Made by a program: the position numbers and the translations under genes. A stretch of 8,047 bases of DNA, from contig JAJCYX010000383.1 in assembly GCA_029262715.1 (NCBI GenBank), positions 1 to 8,047 of the forward strand. Direction: 5' to 3'. Origin of the DNA: Chloroflexota bacterium (GTDB taxonomy: Bacteria > Chloroflexota > Dehalococcoidia > Lucifugimonadales > Lucifugimonadaceae). Every line of letters starts with the position of its first letter. The stretch's first letter is position 1. Shown here piece after piece: positions 1 to 6,132 of this stretch. Under the pieces are notes generated by a model that did not search any database, was not told where the DNA came from, and saw nothing but the letters and a program-made list of their open reading frames with translations.

Positions 1-256
1 CGACATCGGGCCATTCTTCCGGCTCGGCGAAGTCTCTGACGGCATATCGCTGATTCGCGAGATCGGTGTCAGCTACCCGGCCGGCAACTCGACCAGTTCG
101 AGCATTCTCGACGATTTCAATCTGAACAGCCTGCCATCAACCTTCTTCGTGTTGCCAAGTGGCGAGATCGTCGACGACTGGCCCGGTGCCATCTCGTCTG
201 GTCAGCTTCGCCGCAGGATCGGCAACCTGATCGACGCCCACACAGAGCAGAGCTAG
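1..256 (+). CDS. Thioredoxin-fold (TlpA/redoxin-like) protein, C-terminal fragment
   Basis: The reading frame is open from base 2 and ends at TAG 254-256, giving 84 residues of the C-terminal end of a protein whose start lies outside the window. The fragment contains LPSTFFVLPSGEIVDDWPGA, which matches the second half of a thioredoxin fold: the cis-proline loop (the P before S-T), then the beta4 strand (FFVL), the turn P-S-G-E and the beta5 strand. A final helix (SSGQLRRRIGNLIDAH) closes the domain. This pattern is usual in TlpA/ResA-like thiol-disulfide oxidoreductases and AhpC/TSA redoxins. The CxxC or peroxidatic cysteine would lie upstream, so catalytic class and cellular location (often periplasmic or membrane-anchored for TlpA proteins) cannot be decided. 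No gene follows closely on the same strand, so this is probably the last gene of its transcript. Confidence 0.75.
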   Translation, partial: DIGPFFRLGEVSDGISLIREIGVSYPAGNSTSSSILDDFNLNSLPSTFFVLPSGEIVDDWPGAISSGQLRRRIGNLIDAHTEQS

Positions 257-715
257 TTCGCACCCTGCCCTGAAGTACGGTCTCGTACGGGATTCGACTT
301 TTAGCGCGTTCTCTGGAATTGGATGATCGGAACTCAAGCGACCAAAGCGTTTCATCAACTGTTGTAGTTGCGCGTGATGTGTAGACCCCAAAACCTAATT
401 TTGGTGTTGTGAATGGTTTAAGTTTGAGTTTATGGGCGTGTTCTATAAGTTGCGGTAAGCCACCTCTGATTGGGACACACACCTCAGCAACCAGCGTAAT
501 TCGCGTGATCGCCTACCCAATTGAACGGCAACCTGTGGCACACCAGGAAACACGGTATGTCAGCGTCCACTGCCATCCTGTACAGTCCGGGCTGCTACCA
601 TTCCGCAGTCCACTCCAACCGCATCAATAACCAGGGACCGTCCAGTAAGCGCACCGGTCAACTTGCGCACGCTTGGCCCCTCCTCGCCAGCGTAGAACCA
701 GCGAAGCCGTAAAGC
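257..715. other. Gene-free stretch of about 460 nt
   Basis: I find no convincing coding sequence here. Short open frames exist on both strands, but they lack family motifs, ribosome binding sites and sensible composition. Two small hairpins can be seen. GTACG-GTCT-CGTAC lies about 15-20 nt after the thioredoxin stop and is followed by a short T run, which could be a weak terminator. CCAAAA-CCTAA-TTTTGG (388-404) sits in a locally AT-rich patch. The promoter of the downstream MFS gene is presumably in this stretch, but I see no clear -35/-10 pair. Confidence 0.5.
271..306 (+). terminator. Possible weak terminator after the thioredoxin-fold gene
   Basis: A 5-bp stem with a 4-nt loop (GTACG-GTCT-CGTAC) lies shortly after the TAG stop, and a TTTT run follows about 10 nt later. 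The stem is short and the T run is not adjacent, so this is only a weak candidate for a factor-independent terminator. Confidence 0.2.
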
Positions 716-2023
716 TTGCCAGACAACTCGGTAACCGAATCAGACGACGCATCACACAAGCCGATCAGGCCGTGGTCTTCGTTCTTTTACGCCGACTTCA
801 CATTCCTCTGGCTAAGCGGCATCACCATGATGATCGCCATGCGTCTGCGCATGATTACCAGCGGTCAGTGGATCTTCGACAACGCATCCAGCGATGCAGC
901 GGCCGCGGCTCTGCTTGGCGCGCTGGGAGCGGTCCAGCTCATACAGATGCCCGCGGTCATATACGGCGGAGCACTTGCCGACGTGTTCAATCGCAAGAGG
1001 TTGATGGCCATGACGCAGGCCGCGTCATTTGTCGCACTCTTGGTGCTAACTGTGCTTTCGTTCACAGAAGCGCTCGCGATATGGCACATATTCGTCGTCA
1101 CAGCGGTCGTCGGCATCTTCAATATGCTCGGCAACTCAGCCCGGCCTGCAATGTTGCCCCGAGTACTGCCCCGCCGCTACCTGACTAACGGCGTCACTGT
1201 CCAGACAGCATCTTTCCAGGTGGCAAGCATCGGAGCACCGCTTGCGTGGGGCATGCTCTACACCGGCCCCGGCGCATCCACCACCTTCATGGTCGCAGCC
1301 GTCATAGCCAGCCTGAGCTTCATCACACCTCTCTTCATCCGTGCGTCAGGCCAGCCGGACGGTGGAAGCCGGAAAGTGACGCTCGCATCGCTTAAAGAAG
1401 GCTTCCTGTTCGTCAGGTCACACCGCATCCTTCCCGGCCTCTACCTGCTCGACATCGGTGTGACAGTCGTCAGCTTCTACCGGGAGCTTTTCCCGGTCTT
1501 CTCCGAGGGCCTGTACGGGAAAGGACCAGAGGGAACGGCGGCGCTCAACTCTGCCAACGCACTTGGTGGCGCAGCGGGCAGCTTTGTCGTGTTCTTCACT
1601 GGGCGTTGGAAATACAAGGGCAGAATCGTTCTCGTGTCCACTCTGGCCTACGCCATATTGCTACTGGCGTTTGGTATCAACGAAATATTCTGGCTCGGAC
1701 TGCTGATCATTGGCTCGCTTGGTCTCGTCGACGCTATCGGCATGACGATGCGACAGGCAGTAGTCCAGCTAACTACGCCTGACCACCTGCTCGGTCGCGC
1801 AAGCAGCGCACACTCGTTCGCAGCGATGGGAGCAAACAACGTCGGTCAGCTTGAGGTCGGACTTGTCGCGGGGCTTATCGGAGCTGGGCCGACGATGATT
1901 TTCGGCGGAGCGGTATCGGTGGTCGTGGTCGGCCTCATCTGGTGGCTGGTACCTGGAGTACGAAAGTACCGCTACGAAGATATTCCAGACGACACTGAGT
2001 TGCGTGACCGGGCACCGCCGTAA
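716..2023 (+). CDS. MFS transporter (MFS_3 / EntS-like exporter family)
   Basis: A 435-residue polytopic inner-membrane protein of the major facilitator superfamily, probably a proton-driven exporter of small molecules; the substrate cannot be read from the sequence. About 12 hydrophobic segments are visible, roughly at residues 27-47, 64-87, 97-118, 122-142, 164-184, 188-208, 240-262, 276-296, 303-322, 324-345, 366-388 and 392-413, with a hydrophilic central loop near 210-235. The loop between helices 2 and 3 carries the MFS motif A as GGALADVFNRKR (84-95). The later TTPDHLLGRASS (353-364) matches the P-x-x-L-x-G-R-x-x-S element of MFS_3 proteins. Length is normal for the family. The start is TTG at 716: TAA at 710-712 closes the frame upstream, and the first in-frame ATG (827, residue 38) would cut helix 1. 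There is no strong Shine-Dalgarno sequence. The gene is convergent with the arrestin-like gene downstream. Confidence 0.88.
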   Translation: MPDNSVTESDDASHKPIRPWSSFFYADFTFLWLSGITMMIAMRLRMITSGQWIFDNASSDAAAAALLGALGAVQLIQMPAVIYGGALADVFNRKRLMAMTQAASFVALLVLTVLSFTEALAIWHIFVVTAVVGIFNMLGNSARPAMLPRVLPRRYLTNGVTVQTASFQVASIGAPLAWGMLYTGPGASTTFMVAAVIASLSFITPLFIRASGQPDGGSRKVTLASLKEGFLFVRSHRILPGLYLLDIGVTVVSFYRELFPVFSEGLYGKGPEGTAALNSANALGGAAGSFVVFFTGRWKYKGRIVLVSTLAYAILLLAFGINEIFWLGLLIIGSLGLVDAIGMTMRQAVVQLTTPDHLLGRASSAHSFAAMGANNVGQLEVGLVAGLIGAGPTMIFGGAVSVVVVGLIWWLVPGVRKYRYEDIPDDTELRDRAPP

Positions 2024-2045
2024 GTTGTGTTGGGTTAAGAATGGT

Positions 2046-2063
2046 TGGGTTGGTGTTCACCCA
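2046..2063. terminator. Small hairpin between convergent genes
   Basis: TGGGT (2046-2050) and ACCCA (2059-2063) can pair around an 8-nt loop in the 84-nt gap between the convergent MFS and arrestin-like genes. No T run follows on either strand, so a terminator role is inferred from position only. Confidence 0.15.
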
Positions 2064-2107
2064 CTCATAGTCGTCCGAACTCACCCCTCAATAGCTAAGG
2101 AGCACCG

Positions 2108-2980
2108 TCATGAAACAACGATTTCAGCCTCTACTGCATAGTCACGCCTTCGACTACGGGCCAGCGTTCCCCTCAGCTTCCATCTCAGAACCGATTTTGA
2201 ATGAGATGTGGTGGGCATTAGCTCATCTGGGATTGCAAGGCTGAACCGCCATTCCCTGCTCAGTGCTGCCCTGACATTGAGGTCCGATTCGAGAGTGGTG
2301 GTATCGACGATATCGCCGGATTCCTTGTCGCCTGCTTTTTCCTCCCGAATCAGCTCAACTCGCACTTCCGGAAAGCTACATTCTTCGAGTGCGTCGAGCC
2401 GCAGTCTTCCCTCGACCGTGTCACCAGGCCGGTAGTCGCTCGAAGGCAGCTCGATACGCAAGCGGCACTCGTCGAACGAGTCGTCAATCACAACGGGCGA
2501 TGCGTAGTCCTGCTCGCGCTCGTCCAGGTCACGAGCGTCTGGTCGTTCCAGGACAACGAGTACGCCCTCTTCCTCATGCAGGTCCCTCGCACCGGGAACA
2601 TCCAGCGAAACCTTGACCTGCCATTCGATATTGACCGTCCCTCCGATCACAGTGCGATGGGCGTCTGCAGAGAGAGTGAACTTGACCTCTTCTGACAGCG
2701 GAATCCCTGAGCGAACGGAAACTTCGCCCATCACCGGTGACGTCAATTCGACTAATTTCTGAGATTTCTCTCTCAGCTTCGTCGTCCTGGTTGCGGCATC
2801 GTATTCGTTTTTCCAGAAGGTTTCGACGCACTCCAGGGTGGCAGTCCCCACCCGCACCTTGAGTCCCTTATTTGAGCTCAAATTCACCCTGACCATTACA
2901 TCATCACCGGGTAGGGACGAATCACCATCAATGGCAAGCGATAGATCGGCGTCCGGACGGCGCATGAACGAGAAGACCAT
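2108..2980 (-). CDS. Arrestin-fold protein (Spo0M / arrestin-like), two beta-sandwich domains
   Basis: A 290-residue soluble protein with no signal peptide or membrane segment. The sequence falls into two similar halves. The first begins with SLPGDDVMVRVNL (22-34) and the second with YRPGDTVEGRLRL (183-195); this P-G-D-x-V-x-(V/G)-R-x-x-L strand is typical of arrestin-like sandwiches. Each half has a late strand centred on tryptophan: IEWQVKVSLD (118-127) and LRWKLRGTLA (265-274). An acidic linker (about 130-170, rich in D, E and R) joins them. Known relatives are bacterial Spo0M-type and eukaryotic arrestin/VPS26 folds, which act as protein-binding scaffolds rather than enzymes; the partner here is unknown. 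The start ATG at 2978-2980 has AGGA (2991-2994) about 10 nt upstream. A second Met, at residue 6, is a less likely start. The assignment rests on fold-level motifs, so the biological role is open. Confidence 0.7.
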   Translation of the reverse strand: MVFSFMRRPDADLSLAIDGDSSLPGDDVMVRVNLSSNKGLKVRVGTATLECVETFWKNEYDAATRTTKLREKSQKLVELTSPVMGEVSVRSGIPLSEEVKFTLSADAHRTVIGGTVNIEWQVKVSLDVPGARDLHEEEGVLVVLERPDARDLDEREQDYASPVVIDDSFDECRLRIELPSSDYRPGDTVEGRLRLDALEECSFPEVRVELIREEKAGDKESGDIVDTTTLESDLNVRAALSREWRFSLAIPDELMPTTSHSKSVLRWKLRGTLARSRRRDYAVEAEIVVS

Positions 2981-3160
2981 ATTCCGAATTTCCTGGTTAA
3001 TGTGACTGGTGGGATCTCTGCCCGGTCGATCGATCCGTTACACACATGCCAAGTATGCCATCCAAATGAAGTGAGTTCTGATCTTCGGATGCTTTCGAAC
3101 CTCATCGTCCAACACACATCTGGTCGTTCGCTACACCAGTTCCCAGCAACCGTTTTGAAG
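2981..3160. other. Upstream region of the arrestin-like gene
   Basis: This is the leader and promoter side of the minus-strand arrestin-like gene. Apart from the AGGA ribosome binding site at 2991-2994 I see nothing convincing. A TTGGAT-N17-TGTAAC pair on the minus strand is too far from consensus to call a promoter. On the plus strand the region does not continue the MR/MLE relic that begins further right. Confidence 0.3.
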
Positions 3161-3190
3161 TGGTAGTCTCCGCCGGATAGACGACGCTCC
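3161..3190 (+). repeat. 30-bp direct repeat, copy 1
   Basis: This 30-bp segment contains the core TCTCCGCCGGATAGAC and recurs in the same orientation at 3768-3797. The two copies match at 27 of 30 positions, and all three differences are G in this copy against A in the other. The similarity stops abruptly on both sides. This copy lies about 180 bp upstream of the minus-strand arrestin-like gene and abuts, or slightly overlaps, the MR/MLE relic. It may be the end of a dispersed intergenic element or a shared regulatory site. Confidence 0.65.
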
Positions 3191-3320
3191 GTGGCGTGAC
3201 GACCTGATGACGCATCCGTTCGAGATCGCAAACGGTAGCCTGAAGCTGTCGGACCGGCCGAGGCTCGGCTCAGACTTGATCGAAAGCGAGCTTGATAAGC
3301 ATGCGTGGCAGGGTTACTGA
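3180..3320 (+). pseudogene. MR/MLE (enolase superfamily) C-terminal relic
   Basis: In the frame ending at TGA 3318-3320 the sequence reads DAPWRDDLMTHPFEIANG and then SLKLSDRPRLGSDLIESEL. This resembles the last about 45 residues of mandelate racemase/muconate lactonizing enzymes, which end with a PW-x-DDL segment, a short I-x-x-G hairpin and a P-G-L-G-x-x-L-x-E tail. The P-G-L-G is degraded to PRLG. An in-frame TGA at 3156-3158 closes the frame upstream, and no barrel or capping domain precedes it, so the remainder of the gene is gone. The relic ends 1 nt before the stop codon of the convergent ABM gene. The boundary with the 30-bp repeat is uncertain: the first few codons may be repeat rather than gene. 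A coincidental open frame is unlikely given the run of matching family positions, but a profile search would be needed to be certain. Confidence 0.6.
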
Positions 3321-3321
3321 T

Positions 3322-3645
3322 TCATTTTCCGTCGGCTGATGACCAGATCGCCTCAACAAGACCGGTCGCCAACTTCGGAGGCCACTCTTCAATGCAGTGC
3401 TCACGCCCAAATTCGACCCACTGCTCGATGTGGGACTCACCATTTAAGTGAACATTGAGTGCGTCTCGATCAACGTACCCTTCGCAAAACCAGATCCAGT
3501 TCGGATTTTCTTGGTCAGGAAAAATGTCGAAACGCAAGCACCCCGGCTCAGTCGCAGCGGCTGCGCGACCATGCATCACGAGTGCCTCAACCAAGTGCTC
3601 CCTGTGCCCCGGTTTTATCTTCATGACGAAAACGGCGCCGATCAT
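3322..3645 (-). CDS. Antibiotic biosynthesis monooxygenase (ABM) domain protein
   Basis: A 107-residue single-domain protein starting MIGAVFVMKIKPGHREHL. The layout fits the ABM fold, a ferredoxin-like alpha+beta domain that dimerises: strand 1 (IGAVFVMKI), helix 1 (GHREHLVEALVMHGRAAAATE), the P-G-C-L-R-F-D strand, the W-I-W-F-C-E-G-Y strand, the R-D-A-L-N-x-H helix and the final helical segment. Relatives include cofactor-free quinol or polyketide monooxygenases (YgiN, ActVA-Orf6) and LsrG; the substrate cannot be inferred. I chose ATG 3643-3645 because GGAG lies 5 nt upstream and strand 1 begins at once. An upstream ATG at 3681 would add 12 non-conserved residues (MMRKRWNSNGVD) with no ribosome binding site. 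The gene is divergent from the E1 alpha gene and ends 1 nt from the end of the MR/MLE relic. Confidence 0.82.
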   Translation of the reverse strand: MIGAVFVMKIKPGHREHLVEALVMHGRAAAATEPGCLRFDIFPDQENPNWIWFCEGYVDRDALNVHLNGESHIEQWVEFGREHCIEEWPPKLATGLVEAIWSSADGK

Positions 3646-3650
3646 ATCTA

Positions 3651-3654
3651 CTCC
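3651..3654 (-). promoter_or_regulatory. Shine-Dalgarno GGAG deciding the ABM start
   Basis: On the minus strand GGAG stands 5 nt before ATG 3643-3645. It supports this internal start over the longer frame beginning at 3681, where no such site is seen. Confidence 0.55.
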
Positions 3655-3767
3655 GTTCGAATTCCATCTTTTTCTCATCATCGACCGCTGATTATTGCAT
3701 GACGACCTAGATCGATTTTCCTTTGTGGATTTTTTTTACCCACACCCCTCCAGATGCGTGCTTCTGG

Positions 3768-3797
3768 TGGTAATCTCCGCCGGATAGACAACACTCC
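3768..3797 (+). repeat. 30-bp direct repeat, copy 2
   Basis: This is the second copy of the repeat found at 3161-3190, in the same orientation with 27 of 30 identical bases and the core TCTCCGCCGGATAGAC fully conserved. It sits in the 216-nt divergent region between the ABM gene (-) and the E1 alpha gene (+), about 65 nt before the E1 alpha start codon. An 8-T run (3730-3737) lies just to its left. A promoter or leader role for either flanking gene is possible but unproven. Confidence 0.65.
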
Positions 3798-3861
3798 ACC
3801 CCAATTAGTCGCGGCCGGCCACTAAATCCGCACCTGCCAGCCGTGCCGCAGAGAACGAAGC

Positions 3862-4842
3862 ATGCTTCCTGACAATCCCGCTATGCATGAGATGTACCGT
3901 CGGATGTGCCTCATCCGGTACTTCGAAGAGACCGTTATTGAGATCCACTCCGCCGGTGAACTGATCGGCCCTGCGCACCCCTACATCGGCGAAGAAGCGG
4001 TGGCCGTCGGAGCCTGCGCAGCGCTGCGTAACGAAGACCGGATCGCCGGAAACCACCGTTCCCACGGGCACCCCATTGCCAAAGGTGGAAATGTCAAAGG
4101 CGCAATGGCAGAACTGCTCGGCAAGGTCGACGGATTTTGCAAAGGCAAAGGTGGCTCAATGCACCTCGCCGACTTCTCAGTCGGCATTCTCGGCGAATCG
4201 GGAATCGTCGCATCGTCCGTGCCAATCGCAACCGGAGCAGGTCTCGCCGCCAAAGTGCTCAAGAAAGATTTCGTCTCGCTCGTCTTCTTCGGAGACGGCG
4301 CTTCAAACCAGGGAGCCTGTCATGAATCGATGAACATGGCATCGCTCTGGAAACTGCCCGTCATATTCCTCTGCGAGAACAACCAGTACGCCATCACCAC
4401 CTCATACAAGAACTCGGTCTCGGTGGACAACGTCGCTGACCGCGCACCCGCCTACGGAATGCCGGGAGTGACCGTAGACGGCCAGGACGCCGTTGCGGTG
4501 CATGAGGTGGTCTCACATGCCGTCGCACGCGCAAGGGCCGGTGATGGGCCTTCGCTTGTTGAATGCATGACCTACCGCTTCGAAGACCACTCGCTGGGTC
4601 TTGATCGTATCCGCAAGGTTGCATACCGCTCTGATGAAGAGGTTGCCGAAGCGATGAAGCGTGATCCACTCGATATTCATCGTGCAGCGATGCTGAAGGG
4701 AGACATAGCAACTGAGGCGGAGTGCGACGAGATTGAGAACGCTGCAAGAGCCGAGATTGCCGATGCCCTGGAGTTCGCCCGCAACAGCCCTTACCCGGAA
4801 CCAGAAGCGCTATTCGAAGACATGTACGCAGACGACGGCTAG
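3862..4842 (+). CDS. Thiamine-diphosphate E1 2-oxo acid dehydrogenase, alpha subunit (pyruvate/acetoin type)
   Basis: This 326-residue cytosolic protein is the alpha subunit of an alpha2beta2 E1 enzyme, which uses thiamine diphosphate to decarboxylate a 2-oxo acid (or cleave acetoin) and pass the acyl group to a lipoyl-E2. The thiamine-diphosphate motif is complete: GDG at 144-146 and NN at 173-174, with the usual spacing. Other family blocks are YIGEEAVAVGACAAL (41-55), HRSHGH-IAKGG (65-76), GKGGSMHLAD (95-104) and ESMNMASLWKLPVIF (155-169). Length fits the short AcoA/PdhA class. The phosphorylation-loop segment reads YRFEDHSLGLDR (238-249), where most relatives have G before the His; here it is D. 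ATG 3862 precedes the family N-terminal helix; only a weak GAAG is visible upstream, and ATG 3883 is an alternative. The beta subunit follows after an unusual 271-nt palindromic spacer. I cannot tell pyruvate from acetoin or branched-chain specificity. Confidence 0.93.
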   Translation: MLPDNPAMHEMYRRMCLIRYFEETVIEIHSAGELIGPAHPYIGEEAVAVGACAALRNEDRIAGNHRSHGHPIAKGGNVKGAMAELLGKVDGFCKGKGGSMHLADFSVGILGESGIVASSVPIATGAGLAAKVLKKDFVSLVFFGDGASNQGACHESMNMASLWKLPVIFLCENNQYAITTSYKNSVSVDNVADRAPAYGMPGVTVDGQDAVAVHEVVSHAVARARAGDGPSLVECMTYRFEDHSLGLDRIRKVAYRSDEEVAEAMKRDPLDIHRAAMLKGDIATEAECDEIENAARAEIADALEFARNSPYPEPEALFEDMYADDG

Positions 4843-5092
4843 GCAGCAAGCTGCATTTTCAGCAGCGTAGCCGCGTTTTCGTTGTGCCCGGTTGTCATCC
4901 TGAGTTCGTCGAAGGGTGTCATCCCGACCATAGCGGAGGGATCTGACCGCTGAAATACGGCCACGAGAGAGATTCTGAATCAAGTTCAGAATGACAAACC
5001 GAAGGATATCGAGCAGAGACCGACTGGACACATCGAGAACCGTCCATCAACTGAAAACGCGGCTATGCCGCTGAAATCGCAGCCTGCTGCCT
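4841..5092. repeat. Long imperfect inverted repeat filling the E1 alpha-beta spacer
   Basis: The left arm (4841-4884) and right arm (5048-5092) are reverse complements at 39 of 44 aligned positions with one single-base bulge; the core includes TAGCCGCGTTTTC and its complement. The 163-nt centre holds a second, separate repeat element. The left arm begins inside the TAG stop codon of the E1 alpha gene and the right arm ends about 21 nt before the E1 beta ATG, so the structure occupies nearly the whole spacer. A transcript crossing it could fold into a stem of about 44 bp. It could be a non-autonomous (MITE-like) insertion or an RNA structure that separates expression of the two subunits. No flanking target-site duplication is obvious. 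Confidence 0.8.
4893..4997. repeat. Nested interspersed repeat of the TGTCATCC...TTCAGAATGACA type
   Basis: Two 24-nt units stand in direct tandem (4893-4916 and 4917-4940), both starting TGTCATCC and ending AGGG, with 16 of 24 bases identical. At the right end is a perfect 7-bp hairpin, TTCTGAA-TCAAG-TTCAGAA (4973-4991), followed by TGACA. The outer ends, TTGTCATCCTGA and TTCAGAATGACAA, are inverted copies of each other. Read on the minus strand the element translates as FVILNLIQNL, a familiar signature of intergenic repeats of this type found in many bacterial genomes and often mis-annotated as small proteins. It is non-coding. Confidence 0.75.
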
Positions 5093-5113
5093 TGCTGCAC
5101 GAAACAAAAAGAA

Positions 5114-6082
5114 ATGCCAGAAATCAACTACATCAACGCACTCGCCGCCGCCACAGCCGAAGAGATGCGGCGTGATCCAACCGTCATCGTCATGGGCGAA
5201 GACCTGCGGCTTTCCGTATACGGCGCCAGCGCAGGCCTCGTCGAAGAGTTCGGTGAAGACCGCGTCATCGACACACCACTCTCCGAAAACGGCTTCTTCG
5301 GAGCCGCGCTCGGTGCTTCGCTCTGTGGGCTGCGGCCAATCGTTGAAACCGTCACCAGTTTCTTCTGGGTCGGCATGGACCAGATGATCAGCCAGGCCGC
5401 AAAAATGCGCTACATGTTCGGTGGGCAGGCCACGCTCCCGGTCGTGTTCCGAGCACGCATGTTTTACGCACGCGGCGCGGCGGCACACCACTCAGACCGC
5501 AACTACAACATCTTCATGAGCACGCCCGGCCTGAAGGTCATTTGCCCCACCAACCCGTACGACGCCAAAGGCCTGATGAAGTCCGCCGTCCGCAGCAACG
5601 ACGTCTGCCTGATCTTCGAAGACGGCATCGCATCCAGCTCTCGTGGCGAGGTGCCTGACGACCCCGATTTCCTGGTGCCGTTCGGCGTTGCTAACACGCT
5701 GCGTACCGGCGGCGACTGCACCATTGTTGGTATAGCAGGCGGTGTTGACCATGCGATGAAGGCAGCTGACCAACTTGCGATCGAGGGCATTGAGTGTGAG
5801 GTGATCGACCCTCGAACTCTGGTGCCGTTGGACGAGGTAGCGATTCTGGAGTCGGTGGAGCGCACGGGACGGTTGGTAGTGGTTGACCCTGCTCACACAA
5901 CATGCAGTGCTGCCAGCGAGATCGCAGCGATAGTCGCCCGCAAAGGCTTCTGGTCCCTGCAGGCCCCCATCATCACCGTAGCCTCAGCGCAGGTAAACAT
6001 CCCCTACTCCCCAGCCCTGGAACCCCTCGTCTACCCAACACCAGACAAGGTAATTGCGGCCGTGCGAGAAGTGATGGGGTAG
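5114..6082 (+). CDS. Thiamine-diphosphate E1 2-oxo acid dehydrogenase, beta subunit
   Basis: This 322-residue partner of the E1 alpha subunit matches the transketolase-type beta subunit along its length. The N-terminal pyrimidine-binding domain contains GEDLRLSVYGASAGL (28-42), FGEDRVIDTPLSENGFFGAALG (46-67), where E58 is expected to activate the thiamine aminopyrimidine, and GLRPIVE (72-78). It also has AKMRYMFGGQ (96-105) and HHS (125-127), where the family keeps a conserved His for acyl transfer. PGLKVICPTNPYDAKGLM (138-155) follows. The C-terminal domain has EGIECEVIDPRTLVPLD (224-240) and ends with the NIPYSPALE segment (295-303). Length is normal. The ATG at 5114 follows only a weak purine tract. 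The gene should be co-regulated with E1 alpha, yet the palindromic spacer lies between them. No E2 or E3 gene follows within the window. Confidence 0.94.
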   Translation: MPEINYINALAAATAEEMRRDPTVIVMGEDLRLSVYGASAGLVEEFGEDRVIDTPLSENGFFGAALGASLCGLRPIVETVTSFFWVGMDQMISQAAKMRYMFGGQATLPVVFRARMFYARGAAAHHSDRNYNIFMSTPGLKVICPTNPYDAKGLMKSAVRSNDVCLIFEDGIASSSRGEVPDDPDFLVPFGVANTLRTGGDCTIVGIAGGVDHAMKAADQLAIEGIECEVIDPRTLVPLDEVAILESVERTGRLVVVDPAHTTCSAASEIAAIVARKGFWSLQAPIITVASAQVNIPYSPALEPLVYPTPDKVIAAVREVMG

Positions 6083-6132
6083 GACTTGCGCCTCCACCCG
6101 GCTGTCCGCAACTCCCGTAAAATCCCGTGACC

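Noticed and set aside
271..300. Possible tRNA T-arm (GTCGAATCCCGT on the minus strand)
   Set aside because: The five-base T stem does not pair, and no anticodon or acceptor arms can be built around it.
117..482. Minus-strand open frame of about 120 codons after the thioredoxin-fold gene
   Set aside because: It overlaps the C-terminus of the thioredoxin-fold gene on the opposite strand, shows no recognisable motif and has a low-complexity Arg/Ser-rich end typical of a shadow frame.
3161..3797. The two 30-bp copies as a minimal CRISPR array
   Set aside because: The copies are about 600 bp apart with an ABM gene between them, and there are no further units or cas genes.
4394..4849. Long minus-strand frame opposite the E1 alpha gene
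   Set aside because: Arg/Pro/Ser-rich shadow of a strongly conserved gene on the plus strand.
4810..5031. Minus-strand open frame containing FVILNLIQNL
   Set aside because: This is the translation of the interspersed repeat nested in the E1 spacer, a well-known source of spurious small proteins.
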